From Hominimerdicola alba 8 (lineage in GTDB: Bacteria > Bacillota > Clostridia > Oscillospirales > Ruminococcaceae): a stretch of DNA of 64,000 nucleotides. Location: NCBI RefSeq assembly GCF_000178155.2, contig NZ_ADKM02000031.1:1-64000 (forward strand). The letters run 5' to 3'. The translations under genes were made by a program, and so were the position numbers. The notes beneath the pieces were generated by a model that had not been told where the DNA came from, made no database searches, and was given only the letters and a program-made list of their open reading frames with translations. Below, piece after piece: positions 41,168 through 50,290 of the stretch; the first letter of the stretch is position 1; every line of letters starts with the position of its first letter.

Positions 41168-42907
41168 ATGTTGAAAAAGATCATTTCAGGGGTGACCGCA
41201 GCAGCGTCCGCATGCACTATAGTGCTTTCGACTGCTTCGGGCGTTATCGTGCATGATGCACCTGCCGCTTCAACTGTATCTGCGGCATCTGCACCCGACA
41301 GCTACCACGATGACTGGCTTCATGTAAATGAAAACGCTGAAGTCGTTGATATGTACGGCAATCCTGTCTGGATGACAGGCGTAAACTGGTTCGGCTACAA
41401 CGTTGGCAGTCAGGTGTTTGACGGCGTGTGGTCGGCTAATATGCACGACTGCCTTGACCTTATCGCAGATCACGGCTTCAATCTGCTTCGTGTACCCATG
41501 TCCACCGAGATAATATTGCAGTGGAAGAACAGAGAGCCTGACCCGATGATAAAGGTCAATGCTTACACCAACCCCGAACTTGTAAAGACATTTGATGAGA
41601 ACGGTACTCCCATAGAGTACATGTACAGCTATGATGTCTGGAACAAGGCTGTTGAATGGTGCAGAGAAAACGGTATCAAGATAATGATAGATATTCACTC
41701 TGCGTCCACTAATGCGGCGGGTCATACCTATCCGCTGTGGTATGATGACAGATTTTCCACTGAGGACTGGCTGGAAGCACTGTCATGGTTCTGTGAGCAG
41801 TACAAGGACGATGATACAATTATCGCCATCGACCTGAAAAATGAGCCGCACGGCAAGCCTGAGGAAGGCAAATTTGCGAAGTGGGACGACTCCACAGACC
41901 TCAACAACTGGAAATACGCCGCTGAAAGAGGCGCTATGGCTTGTCTTGAACAGAACCCCAACCTGCTTATAATGATCGAGGGCATCGAATGCTATCCCGA
42001 TTTTTCAAGGGGTGCTGACTGGTCAACACCTTCCATCGACTACGCACACTACGGTGAACCCAGCAAGATATTCGGCGCATGGTGGGGCGGAAACCTGCGC
42101 GGTGTAAAGGATAAGCCTGTTGATCTGGGTAAATACACAAAGCAGATAGTTTATTCTCCGCATGATTACGGTCCGCTGGTATATGCTCAAAGCTGGTTCC
42201 ATCTTGAGGGTGAAAGCCCGAATTTCACAAACTATGAATTCGATACCGAATCTCTGCTGAATGAGTACTGGCGTGATTCGTGGGCTTATCTGGTAGAAGA
42301 AAAGCGCTATCCTCTGCTTATGGGCGAATGGGGCGGCTTTGTGGATTCAAAGCACGACCCGTCGGGCGCAAATACTCAGTGGCTCACACTTCTGCGTGAC
42401 TACATGATCGAAAAGCGCATACACCACACATTCTGGTGCTTCAATGAGAACTCCTCCGATACGGGCGGACTTGTCTATGATAACTTCGGCAAGTGGGACG
42501 ATGAGAAATATGAGTTCGTAAAGCCCTCGCTGTGGCAGGACGAGAACGGCAAATTCATCAGCCTTGACCATACCATCAAACTCGGCAGAGCAGGCAACGG
42601 CATATCGCTCAGCGATTATTATTCCACCACACATACCGAACCTGTGCAGGATACGACCCCGAACTATGGCGATGTCAATGCTGACGGCAAGGTAGATATC
42701 TCCGATGCTGTGCTTATAATGCAGTATGTTTCCGACCCGAAGAAATACCCTCTCACCGAACAGGGCAAGAAAAATGCTGACTGTGTCGATGCAGGCAGCG
42801 GGCTGAACAAATCAGATGCGACTGCTGTGCAAATGGTCGCAAACGGCACTATCTCGGCATCAGACCTGCCTGTCACGGCGGAAAAACTCAGCAAGCTACA
42901 AAAATAA
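41168..42907 (+). CDS. Glycoside hydrolase family 5 (endoglucanase-type) with type I dockerin
   Basis: 579 residues. A signal peptide covers about residues 1-40. The GH5 catalytic domain spans about 48-480, with the acid/base Glu226 in DLKNEP and the nucleophile Glu387 in MGEWGG; HDYGP and the aromatic WWGG region fit the substrate cleft. The C-terminal dockerin (about 505-570) has a clear first calcium loop DVNADGKVDISD and a weaker second one (DAGSGLNKSD). It should be secreted and attach to a cohesin, while cutting beta-glucan or cellulose. GAGGT precedes the ATG used. Monocistronic, with a structured leader and a terminator. Confidence 0.93.
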   Translation: MLKKIISGVTAAASACTIVLSTASGVIVHDAPAASTVSAASAPDSYHDDWLHVNENAEVVDMYGNPVWMTGVNWFGYNVGSQVFDGVWSANMHDCLDLIADHGFNLLRVPMSTEIILQWKNREPDPMIKVNAYTNPELVKTFDENGTPIEYMYSYDVWNKAVEWCRENGIKIMIDIHSASTNAAGHTYPLWYDDRFSTEDWLEALSWFCEQYKDDDTIIAIDLKNEPHGKPEEGKFAKWDDSTDLNNWKYAAERGAMACLEQNPNLLIMIEGIECYPDFSRGADWSTPSIDYAHYGEPSKIFGAWWGGNLRGVKDKPVDLGKYTKQIVYSPHDYGPLVYAQSWFHLEGESPNFTNYEFDTESLLNEYWRDSWAYLVEEKRYPLLMGEWGGFVDSKHDPSGANTQWLTLLRDYMIEKRIHHTFWCFNENSSDTGGLVYDNFGKWDDEKYEFVKPSLWQDENGKFISLDHTIKLGRAGNGISLSDYYSTTHTEPVQDTTPNYGDVNADGKVDISDAVLIMQYVSDPKKYPLTEQGKKNADCVDAGSGLNKSDATAVQMVANGTISASDLPVTAEKLSKLQK

Positions 42908-42971
42908 TACGCTAAATAAATACACTAAAAAAAATTGCAAGCATATTTTGCTTGCAGTCAGTCTGTCCTCC

Positions 42972-43009
42972 AAAGCCCCTATTCCTTGCGGATCAGGGGC
43001 TTTTTTTGA
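42972..43009 (+). terminator. Terminator of the GH5 gene
   Basis: AAAGCCCCT/AGGGGCTTTTTTT; an additional TGCAAGCA/TGCTTGCA hairpin lies 20 nt upstream. Confidence 0.85.
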
Positions 43010-43137
43010 TAGACTGCCATATATTTTTTAACTTCAAACCATATATGATTTTTTTGGCTCCGAATTTTCTTGTATAATAATAAATGAAGGTCTTCACATT
43101 TACGATTTCAACATGAAAATGAAAGGACACATTTATT

Positions 43138-43423
43138 ATGAATAAGAAAAGAAGAAAAAATAGAAAAACAACCCCCCCCCCGTAAGATGAACCACACAAA
43201 TAATAAAGCAGCATCGCCTAAAACAGATGTTTTTACGATCTGTGTGGCTCTTGCAAATATCGGTATAACCCACTTGGCACATATATATTTAGATAAACTC
43301 TACAATAATAAAGGCATCTATGCTGAGATAAAACTGGTTAGCGCATTGTATGTTATAGCATTTTTCGGCTATAAAATAGCTCCGCTTTTTTTAAAGAAAA
43401 TCCATAAATATCTGAAAAAGTAA
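43138..43423 (+). CDS. Small two-helix membrane protein interrupted by a C10 tract
   Basis: An ATG at 43138 with AAAGGA upstream starts a very basic N-terminus (MNKKRRKNRKTT). A run of ten C (43172-43181) follows and, as read, brings in a stop codon immediately. With nine C the frame would continue into the 78-codon ORF from 43187 (NHTNNKAASPKTDVF, then two membrane helices) up to 43423. Without the upstream start, the ORF from 43187 lacks a ribosome site. The product would be about 94 residues, a small basic membrane protein. Length change in the C tract could switch the gene on and off. Confidence 0.5.
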
Positions 43424-43501
43424 TGTTTTTATCCGAATAATCCATTTTCACCTTTGCAGATCAGTGATATCATGCTATTGTGGAGTATTATTTCCATATA
43501 T

Positions 43502-43620
43502 GACTATCCCTTTAGCACACCAACTAAAAATGCGGTAAACAAAAGGATAATTGAGCGCCATACGCCAAGAACCTTAAGTTCTGTATAGCCGCTGTTTTTG
43601 TAGTGTGTCAGCGGGATAAC
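43502..43620 (+). repeat. Palindromic repeat of the TATCCC family, copy C (without inner hairpin)
   Basis: Same ends as 31024-31180 (GACTATCCCTTTAGCACACC and GTGTGTCAGCGGGATAAC) but about 38 bp shorter, because the GC-rich hairpin is missing. Confidence 0.8.
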
Positions 43621-43763
43621 CACATTTCCATAATACAGGTATATGTAGCGTTATTAACAACACGGCAAGCCCGCTGGCACACTACATCGCAAAACTTCCT
43701 CGTTATAAATAAATACGATCAGTGTACCACAGGTGCAGCCACATTAAGATCGGAGGATATGTT

Positions 43764-46262
43764 ATGAAGAAAAAAACCAAACGCGCTGCCGCTGTATTGC
43801 TGTGTGCTTTGCTTGCGGCGTCTTCTGTCCCGTTGGCAGATGCACCGTCGGGCGCACTTACAGCTTCGGCGGCTTCATCAAAGCTCGTGGCTTTTCCTGG
43901 CGCAGTCGGCGGCGGCAAATATGCCACAGGCGGTCGCGGCGGCGAGGTCTACCATGTCACCAACCTGAATGACAGCGGCGCAGGTTCGCTGCGTGATGCT
44001 GTCAGCAAGTCGGGTCGTATCGTAGTATTCGATGTCAGCGGCACTATCACACTAAGCAGCAACATAGTATGCAGCAGCAACATTACCATCGCGGGGCAGA
44101 CCGCACCCGGCGGTTCCGGCATAACCCTTAAGGACTACAAGTTCGGCATGGGCGGCGATAATATCATCGTGCGCTATCTCAGTTCCCGTCCCGGTCCCGA
44201 TAAGGCAACAAGTTCGGGCAACGATGCTTGGGGCGGCGCAAAAGGCTCAAACTCCATCGTTGACCACTGCTCACTTGGCTGGACGACTGACGAACAGTGG
44301 GGTCTTTACTCAAATAACGACCACTACACTGTGCAGTATTCGGTCATCGGTCCTGCGAATTCGTGGGGCGGTCATGTCAAGGGCGTTCACGGTTTCGGTC
44401 TTATGATGGGCAGAAGCAACCTTACATTCGACCACAACCTTATCTGTCATAACGTTTCCCGAAACTTTCGCGGAAAAGTCGTAGGCACTGAAACTGCCGA
44501 TTTTACCAACAATGTCATCTATGACTGGGGCTACCAGACAGCCTACGGCACTATAGGTCATGTGAATTATGTGAATAATACCCTTAAAGCAGGTAACTCC
44601 ACAGCAAGCGGCTATCACTATGTACAGGTGTCGGCAAACGATAATTTCAAGCTGTATCTGAGCGGCAACCGCATACTCAATAAAGACGGTTCCTACCGCA
44701 ACAGCGAAAATGATAACTGGTCTGCCATATCCTACGGCAGCAGCGATAAAAACCGCAGCAATACCGAGTCAACCACGCCTTTCACCATCCTGTCTGACAG
44801 CGGCGAGAACATTTCTTCTGCGCTCAACTGTGAAAGCGCGGCGGCATCTTATGACCACGTTATCAGCTTTGCAGGCAACGGCATCTCTCCCGACAAGCGC
44901 ACCGCCATTGACAAACAGTGCGCTCAGGAAACTGCAAACGGCACAGGCTCATGCAGTGGTACCGACCCATACAGCGCCGACCAGTCAGAACTGAGCAAAT
45001 ATAACATTCAGTGCGGCGTTAAGTACGAATACCCATCTGCTGTGACCCGCAAAGAGATAACCGATAATGACAACGACGGCATGGACGACAGCTGGGAACT
45101 GGCAAGAGGTCTTGACCCCACCGACTCCACCGACTATAAGGGCGACTACTGCGGTCAGGGCTATATGAATATCGAGTACTATATAAATGACCTTACCGTT
45201 GACTCGTTCCCTGAGGGCGTTGTGACGCTCTCACCTGCTACAGGTGATGCGAAATACGGCGCTGTTATGGATACTTCCGTAAAATATGAGATAACCGACA
45301 GCAATGGCGGCGCATTACAGGCAAATACCGCAGGCTGGCGCCTTGCAGAGGCGGGAAACGGCTATTACCGCATCATATCCGCTGACAGCGGAATCGACCT
45401 TTCAAGCGGTGAACAGTACAAGTTCGTCAGAAAAGGCGCAGGCTATGTCATCTATACCAGATCATCAGATGATAAACAGTGTGTCGGCGGTGACGGCACT
45501 GTCTGGAATGTCACTGTCATGGTCGAACCTCTCAGCGGCGAACTGTTCAAAGAACTGAAAGTACTGGATACACCTCGCAGTTCTTTCTGGAAGATAGAAA
45601 AAGGTCTTTCAGCAGGCGCACTGCTTTACGGTGACCGTGATGTGGTGTATACCTCGATCCCCGACAGCTTAACAGGTGCCGAATATCTTGTGACTTCCTG
45701 CGACTCCAAACTGACAGACTCCGACCTTGCAACATTCAAAGCGGGTAAGAATATGACAGTCTATGTCGCACTTGACAACAGAGTAACGGCGCGCCCCGCA
45801 TGGCTCTCAAACTACACTAAAACAGGCATGACTGTTCAGAACAGCGGTTCTGTGACATTTGACATCTACCAACAGGAAGTCAAAAGTGGTACTACCGTCA
45901 CTCTCGGCACAAACGGTCAGAGTTCGGGCTGTGTGAATTATACCGTGTTTGCAACAGCTTCCGCTGTTCCCGCATCTGAGGTATATCCCGAAATAACAAG
46001 CGTAGAGTACAGCGAGCAGTTCCACCAGATAAGATTTACATGGAAGCCTGTTGACGGCGCTTCAAACTACGGCATCGCAGTATATCTCGCAGGCAAGTGG
46101 AGAATTCAGACTAAGAACATCTCAGCATCAACACTCAGCTATACCACCCCGAAAAACCTCACACCCGGCAAGACCTACAAGGTAGCTGTTGCCGCTAAGG
46201 TCAACGGCGAATGGACAGCCGCAGAATCGATCAAACATGCCGTTACTGTCACTGTAAGATAG
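43764..46262 (+). CDS. Secreted pectate lyase-like protein (PL1 fold) with CBM37-type module
   Basis: 832 residues. Signal peptide about 1-37. A right-handed beta-helix of the pectate lyase superfamily follows: AFPGAVGGGKYATGGRGGEV and VTNLNDSGAGSLRDAV are standard N-terminal PL1 signatures, with ITIAGQTAPG and the later DHCSLGW and RNFRGK regions (candidate Ca2+ site and catalytic Arg). A middle part carries a calcium-type DNDNDGMDDSWEL segment, then a less clear domain, and the last ~90 residues are a CBM37-type module matching 3-1136. A CGGAGG site precedes the ATG. Likely degrades pectin outside the cell. Confidence 0.88.
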   Translation: MKKKTKRAAAVLLCALLAASSVPLADAPSGALTASAASSKLVAFPGAVGGGKYATGGRGGEVYHVTNLNDSGAGSLRDAVSKSGRIVVFDVSGTITLSSNIVCSSNITIAGQTAPGGSGITLKDYKFGMGGDNIIVRYLSSRPGPDKATSSGNDAWGGAKGSNSIVDHCSLGWTTDEQWGLYSNNDHYTVQYSVIGPANSWGGHVKGVHGFGLMMGRSNLTFDHNLICHNVSRNFRGKVVGTETADFTNNVIYDWGYQTAYGTIGHVNYVNNTLKAGNSTASGYHYVQVSANDNFKLYLSGNRILNKDGSYRNSENDNWSAISYGSSDKNRSNTESTTPFTILSDSGENISSALNCESAAASYDHVISFAGNGISPDKRTAIDKQCAQETANGTGSCSGTDPYSADQSELSKYNIQCGVKYEYPSAVTRKEITDNDNDGMDDSWELARGLDPTDSTDYKGDYCGQGYMNIEYYINDLTVDSFPEGVVTLSPATGDAKYGAVMDTSVKYEITDSNGGALQANTAGWRLAEAGNGYYRIISADSGIDLSSGEQYKFVRKGAGYVIYTRSSDDKQCVGGDGTVWNVTVMVEPLSGELFKELKVLDTPRSSFWKIEKGLSAGALLYGDRDVVYTSIPDSLTGAEYLVTSCDSKLTDSDLATFKAGKNMTVYVALDNRVTARPAWLSNYTKTGMTVQNSGSVTFDIYQQEVKSGTTVTLGTNGQSSGCVNYTVFATASAVPASEVYPEITSVEYSEQFHQIRFTWKPVDGASNYGIAVYLAGKWRIQTKNISASTLSYTTPKNLTPGKTYKVAVAAKVNGEWTAAESIKHAVTVTVR

Positions 46263-46322
46263 CTGATACACGTATTTTCCACCATACCGCCCATATCATC
46301 GGCAGTGTGAAAAAAACTAAAT

Positions 46323-46358
46323 AAAGAGAGGCTGTTGCATAACCGCAGCAGCCTCTTT
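46323..46358 (+). terminator. Terminator of the PL1 gene
   Basis: AAAGAG-GGCTGTTGC/GCAGCAGCC-TCTTT hairpin. Confidence 0.75.
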
Positions 46359-46599
46359 GCTTTAATATAACTTTAACGACCATCTTTCGCCATAGCTTCA
46401 CTATCCATCTATTTTATGCAAGGCACTTTATCCTCAAGAAAAGCGTCATGCACTGGGTATAGCTGTTGTCGGGTAGATGTTAGTTTTCATGGTTTAATTC
46501 TTTTGTGATATTTGTATTAATGTACAAAAATATAGTGGCAGATTTGTGAATAATCACACTCGAAAACGGTGCTACCTATATGTTATTATATATAAATCT

Positions 46600-46851
46600 A
46601 TGATAATTCAGAAAATTCCTATTATTCCGACACTGACGGCGGCGGGCTATAATCCCGCTCGCATACGGCGGGAAAAGCTGATCGGAGAAAAGTATATGAC
46701 GGCGCTCCGGCATAGTCACGCCCCGTCACACGGTCTACTAGATACACTTTGCCGACTGCTGGACTGTCAGCCCGGTGACCTGATCGCATATGTCCCCGAT
46801 GATGCACCCGCCGCAGAGCAGGCACTGCCCGCAGATGATCCAGATACTTGA
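46600..46851 (+). CDS. Small Cro/CI-type HTH protein
   Basis: About 84 residues. The segment ARIRREKLIGEKYMTALRH and the closing LDTLCRLLDCQPGDLIAYV are typical of the small XRE-like regulators in Firmicutes mobile elements. The start is uncertain: no good ribosome site precedes the ATG at 46600, and the frame is open from 46546. The first HTH helices appear shortened, so the gene may be partly deleted. A CGCCCCCGA/TCGGGGGCG hairpin follows (46863-46896). Confidence 0.5.
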   Translation: MIIQKIPIIPTLTAAGYNPARIRREKLIGEKYMTALRHSHAPSHGLLDTLCRLLDCQPGDLIAYVPDDAPAAEQALPADDPDT

Positions 46852-46922
46852 TACACTACACCCGCCCCCGATGGTTTCCGCGCCGTCGGGGGCGTTGCAT
46901 TGTAAAAAATCAAAACAAAAAA

Positions 46923-46947
46923 GTCCGCAAACGAAAAGTTTACGGAC
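46923..46947 (-). terminator. Terminator belonging to the tRNA fragment
   Basis: GTCCGTAAACT/GTTTGCGGAC then six T on the minus strand, directly downstream of the tRNA 3' fragment. Confidence 0.75.
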
Positions 46948-46955
46948 AAAGGAAG

Positions 46956-46997
46956 CAGGGGCACCAAGGATCGAACTCGGGACACGCGGTTTTGGAG
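46956..46997 (-). other. tRNA-Trp 3' fragment: probable attachment site and left edge of an integrative element
   Basis: The minus strand reads CTCCAAA (anticodon loop, CCA), ACCGC, a full T arm (CCGAG-TTCGATC-CTTGG) and the acceptor strand TGCCCCTG, then a native terminator. The D arm and 5' acceptor half are absent; the sequence to the right is unrelated. This is what an integrase acting at a tRNA 3' end leaves at one junction. Confidence 0.7.
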
Positions 46998-47050
46998 TTC
47001 TAGGGTCATCGTTTACAATAATTCCCTTTTATTTTTACTTTTTAGAAATT

Positions 47051-47066
47051 TGTGTCTATAGACACA
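47051..47066. repeat. 16-bp palindrome, copy 1
   Basis: TGTGTCTATAGACACA, perfect palindrome, 205 nt upstream of parA. Confidence 0.9.
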
Positions 47067-47155
47067 GTTTTCTATCCCGTTTTCTTTCTCAGGGATAATC
47101 GAATAAGGTAAAAGATAGCGTTTGACAGAAGTCAGGCGCTATTTTTTATGGCAGC

Positions 47156-47235
47156 GGCAGGGTCGCTCCCTGCGGGCAGTGCTTAGTGTTTTTCTCACTG
47201 CCCTTTCCGCTGTCAATAGATTGAAAAACACTAAG
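47156..47235 (+). promoter_or_regulatory. parA leader with competing hairpins
   Basis: Three hairpins are possible: GCAGGG/CCCTGC (47156-47173), GGGCAGTG/CACTGCCC (47174-47203) and CTTAGTGTTTTTC/GAAAAACACTAAG (47182-47235). The last two share bases and cannot form together. Confidence 0.6.
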
Positions 47236-47270
47236 ATTAAAATCCGCAACAGCGGTGAAAGGAAAAAACC

Positions 47271-48068
47271 ATGAAAAACACAAAAATAATTGCAGTAGCA
47301 AATCAAAAAGGAGGCGTGGGCAAGACCACTACGACGATCAATGTAGGTGCAGCACTTGCTCTTACGGGCAAAAAGGTCCTGCTAATTGACTTGGACACTC
47401 AGGAATCCCTTTCAAATTTTCTTGGGATATACAATACAGAGAACAATATAGGAAAAGCGCTCTACAAGACAGTTAACCGCGAAACTATTGACCTTGCAGA
47501 TTACATTGTCACAAACGAGGTCAACAGAGTTGACATAATCCCGGCAGAACTGAACACAATGCAGCGTATAGCGATTGACCTTGTATCGGTAAGAAGCAAG
47601 GAAACAGTTTTCCGCAGACTTATAAATCAGAACAGTGAACTGCTTGACAGATACGACTATATACTGCTCGATTGCCCACCGTCCCTTAATGTTATATTGG
47701 ATAACGCACTTACGGCGAGCCGATATGTGCTTATCCCCTGTCAGGCTCACCCTCTGAGCTATCCCCCACTGCCTAATCTGCTTTTGCAGATTGACGAGAT
47801 ACAGGCAGAATTGAACGAAAGTATTGAGGTCATCGGCATTGTGCCAACAATGGTCGACCGAAGTACCAACAGCAGACAGACAGTCGATATGCTGCGTGAA
47901 AACTATGCTGACGTTGTCTTTGAAACAGAGGTCGAACGCATGGCTGTTGCCGCAAATTCAGCGCTTACAGAAAAAGCTGTCGTGCTTTCCAATGCAAAGG
48001 ACAACCGCGTTTCCCGTGAATACAAGGAACTCGCAAACGAGCTGGTCAACCGTATCGAGGGGGTGTAA
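47271..48068 (+). CDS. parA: ParA-family partition ATPase
   Basis: 265 residues. Deviant Walker A KGGVGKTTTT near residues 13-22 with the signature Lys, Walker A' LLIDLDTQ, Walker B YILLDCPPS. GAAAGG precedes the ATG. It is followed 3 nt later by a ParB-like gene, so they form a partition pair. On an integrative element these help keep an excised or replicating form. It is the first gene inside the element's left end. No N-terminal HTH, so it is of the small (type Ib or chromosomal-like) class. Confidence 0.93.
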   Translation: MKNTKIIAVANQKGGVGKTTTTINVGAALALTGKKVLLIDLDTQESLSNFLGIYNTENNIGKALYKTVNRETIDLADYIVTNEVNRVDIIPAELNTMQRIAIDLVSVRSKETVFRRLINQNSELLDRYDYILLDCPPSLNVILDNALTASRYVLIPCQAHPLSYPPLPNLLLQIDEIQAELNESIEVIGIVPTMVDRSTNSRQTVDMLRENYADVVFETEVERMAVAANSALTEKAVVLSNAKDNRVSREYKELANELVNRIEGV

Positions 48069-48071
48069 GGC

Positions 48072-48965
48072 ATGAAATTTGATAAAGTCAGCGAAACCTT
48101 TTCCGAGAGGAAAGAAAAAGGCAGTATAAAAGAAAGCCTTATCTCAGCTGAGGAAGTGCTGAACGAGATAACCGAGATAGCTATGCACAAGCTGGATATG
48201 TACACCGATGAGGACGGCAATCAGCCCTTTGACATAGACGAAGAAAAGGTCGAGGCTCTGAGCGAGAGCATCAAAGAAAACGGTCAGCTGGAGCCTATGA
48301 TCGTCCGCAAAAAAGACGGCAGATACCAGATACTCAGCGGTCATCACAGATACCTTGCTATGAGGTCGATGTTAGCTAAGTATGCACTTGCAACAGTGGT
48401 CGATGTTTCAGACCTGAAAGCCTACATGATAGTATGCGAGAGCAACATACACCATGCAGCACCCCCGCCGTCCAAATTGTGTAAGATCTTCCTGCGGTAT
48501 CGTGCCGCAGGAAAGGAAGAAAAGCTGACCGCCGATCAGCTTGCTAAGATGTTCGGCATCAGCCGTGAGCAGATGTACAGAATAATCGCTATGGAACATC
48601 TGACCGAACCTACAAAAGAGCTTATAGATGCAGGACTTATCTCTACCAACAGCATAAAGCAGCTGAGAACACTTACTCCCGATCAGCAGGATACACTTGC
48701 TGACTACGTGTACAATGAGGACAAGAAACTCACTAAGGGTAAGTGTGACAAGGTCATTGATCTGTTCATCGGCAAGCCCGATGCAACAGCAGAAGATATT
48801 GACGAGTGTTTGAATAGTGATGATAAAGAAAAAGATCCTGCCAACAACTACACTGCCATGAAGAAGATGAGCAAAGAACAGCTATCCGAGTATCTCTTTG
48901 AAAACCTTTCAAGATTTACTTCGGCGGGCGATATCCTTTCTTTTCTCTGTGAGAAGGAGGTTTAA
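48072..48965 (+). CDS. parB: ParB-like partition protein
   Basis: 297 residues. ParB/Srx domain about residues 50-140 (VEALSESIKENGQLEPMIVRK and YQILSGHHRYLAMRSM, each shown in part), then an HTH (ADQLAKMFGISREQMYRII). In the CTP-binding region, the usual GERR motif is replaced by GHHR. It starts 3 nt after parA. It would bind a specific DNA site; the repeated 16-bp palindrome in this element is a candidate. Confidence 0.88.
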   Translation: MKFDKVSETFSERKEKGSIKESLISAEEVLNEITEIAMHKLDMYTDEDGNQPFDIDEEKVEALSESIKENGQLEPMIVRKKDGRYQILSGHHRYLAMRSMLAKYALATVVDVSDLKAYMIVCESNIHHAAPPPSKLCKIFLRYRAAGKEEKLTADQLAKMFGISREQMYRIIAMEHLTEPTKELIDAGLISTNSIKQLRTLTPDQQDTLADYVYNEDKKLTKGKCDKVIDLFIGKPDATAEDIDECLNSDDKEKDPANNYTAMKKMSKEQLSEYLFENLSRFTSAGDILSFLCEKEV

Positions 48966-48968
48966 ACT

Positions 48969-49451
48969 ATGCCAAAAATAACACGATGCGAGTATGAGGA
49001 ACTCTATGAGAATGCCGGAATAAAAAACTATCAGTTACGTGATCTGACTGATATAGAGCTGATACACGGCTACGATCTGACACTTCTCCCCGGATACGAG
49101 GAATTATCCACGGAGAACAAAAAACTTTTTGAAGACACTGTAGTGCGTTTGTTCAACGGACACGGTCTTGATACCCGCAAGGATCTTCTTCCGAAATGTG
49201 TTCACTATGTTGAAGAAATAAATTTCTATAAATTTATTGAAGAGGAAGATTGCAACTCGGTTATCGGGCAGGAAGTATACTCGCTCATCAAAAACAGAAA
49301 CGGCAAGTATGTACATAAAAAACGCATTCATAGGTTTACGTATGAAAAAGGCATACCTTTTAAAGAATGCAAAACTTACTCAAAAACATATCTCCGATTT
49401 GAACTGAAAGGTGTATGGTATCACTTTACCGAAGCCTATGAATGGTACTGA
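48969..49451 (+). CDS. Hypothetical protein
   Basis: 160 residues, soluble and mixed alpha/beta by appearance, with many aromatic and charged residues. GAAGGAGG overlaps the parB end, so it is in the same operon. No motif was recognised. Position after parAB suggests a maintenance or replication accessory function for the element. Confidence 0.65.
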   Translation: MPKITRCEYEELYENAGIKNYQLRDLTDIELIHGYDLTLLPGYEELSTENKKLFEDTVVRLFNGHGLDTRKDLLPKCVHYVEEINFYKFIEEEDCNSVIGQEVYSLIKNRNGKYVHKKRIHRFTYEKGIPFKECKTYSKTYLRFELKGVWYHFTEAYEWY

Positions 49452-49454
49452 GTT

Positions 49455-49658
49455 ATGGAAATAAGGATTATAGGCACTGAGGAAGAACTATCACAGGCGG
49501 CGGAACTTATCTCTTCCGCCTGTGATGTTGCTTATAAAAGTCGGTTCTATCGCTGCCGAAACAAGAATAATGCTTATCGGCTATATATCAAAACAAAGGA
49601 TAACACCAATAAAGAAGAAAAGCAACTGGAAGGTCAGATGTCTTTTGATGAGGTGTGA
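49455..49658 (+). CDS. Small protein (DUF3970-like)
   Basis: 67 residues. MEIRIIGTEEELSQAAELI and then a Y-rich strand with YRLYIKTK resemble the short DUF3970 family. It starts 3 nt after the upstream stop. The C-terminus (QMSFDEV) lies in a 27-bp sequence repeated exactly at 50229-50255. Confidence 0.6.
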   Translation: MEIRIIGTEEELSQAAELISSACDVAYKSRFYRCRNKNNAYRLYIKTKDNTNKEEKQLEGQMSFDEV

Positions 49659-49661
49659 TAA

Positions 49662-49850
49662 ATGCTGAAAGACTATGATATAAGTAAGTATATCAATAAA
49701 GAAATACATGATCCAAAAGCAGAGATAATATTAAAAACAAAGGATAAACTTAATGAATATCGAAAAGAAACAATTAAAACAGATCCAAACTCTGATTTCA
49801 AAGACAAGCTGTATCGGATCTGTTGTACAATTATATCTAAATATAAATAA
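49662..49850 (+). CDS. Small hypothetical protein
   Basis: 62 residues, Lys/Asp-rich and helical (DKLNEYRKETIKTD). It starts 3 nt after the previous stop, continuing the tight parAB operon, and a terminator hairpin follows at 49875-49906. Confidence 0.5.
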   Translation: MLKDYDISKYINKEIHDPKAEIILKTKDKLNEYRKETIKTDPNSDFKDKLYRICCTIISKYK

Positions 49851-49874
49851 CGATTTCCGATAATAGCAAACGTC

Positions 49875-49906
49875 AAAGCAGTCGAACATTTTCGGCTGCT
49901 TTTTTT
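49875..49906 (+). terminator. Terminator (duplicated type)
   Basis: AAAGCAGTCGAA/TTCGGCTGCTTT with seven T. An almost identical terminator is at 51113-51143. Confidence 0.85.
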
Positions 49907-49941
49907 GTTAAAAAGTAAAAAAACGAAAGGAAGAATAAAAA

Positions 49942-50244
49942 ATGGACGAAAATATTATTATGGCTTTCAGCAGACCTCGCGTAATAAAGCCTATATACAA
50001 TCAGAAGCTAAACACCTCCAATATAATGAAGATCACTTCACCAACTGAAGAAAGTGTAAAGAAATATGTGGAGAAGTATCATATTAAAGGTTTTGATATG
50101 AACTCGGCTACATACGGTTACGATTCTAACGTGATGATAACGATCAATACCGAAACCGATGAGTGCAAGTTGCAAGTGTTTGATTGCGCTACTGGTAAAA
50201 TGATAGCCTCATACACTGGATCAAATAAGTCAGATGTCTTTTGA
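49942..50244 (+). CDS. Hypothetical protein
   Basis: 100 residues; GAAAGGAAG precedes the ATG. Mixed beta/alpha character (VMITINTETDECKLQVFDC). No membrane segment or known motif. The 3' end and the following gap hold the second copy of the 27-bp direct repeat. Confidence 0.6.
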   Translation: MDENIIMAFSRPRVIKPIYNQKLNTSNIMKITSPTEESVKKYVEKYHIKGFDMNSATYGYDSNVMITINTETDECKLQVFDCATGKMIASYTGSNKSDVF

Positions 50245-50290
50245 TGAGGTGTGATGATAGCACAAAATGTCGATATAGGAGATAGCTCAA

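Noticed and set aside
46956-46997. A functional tRNA-Trp gene
   Set aside because: The 5' acceptor strand, D arm and 5' anticodon stem are missing, so it cannot fold as a tRNA.
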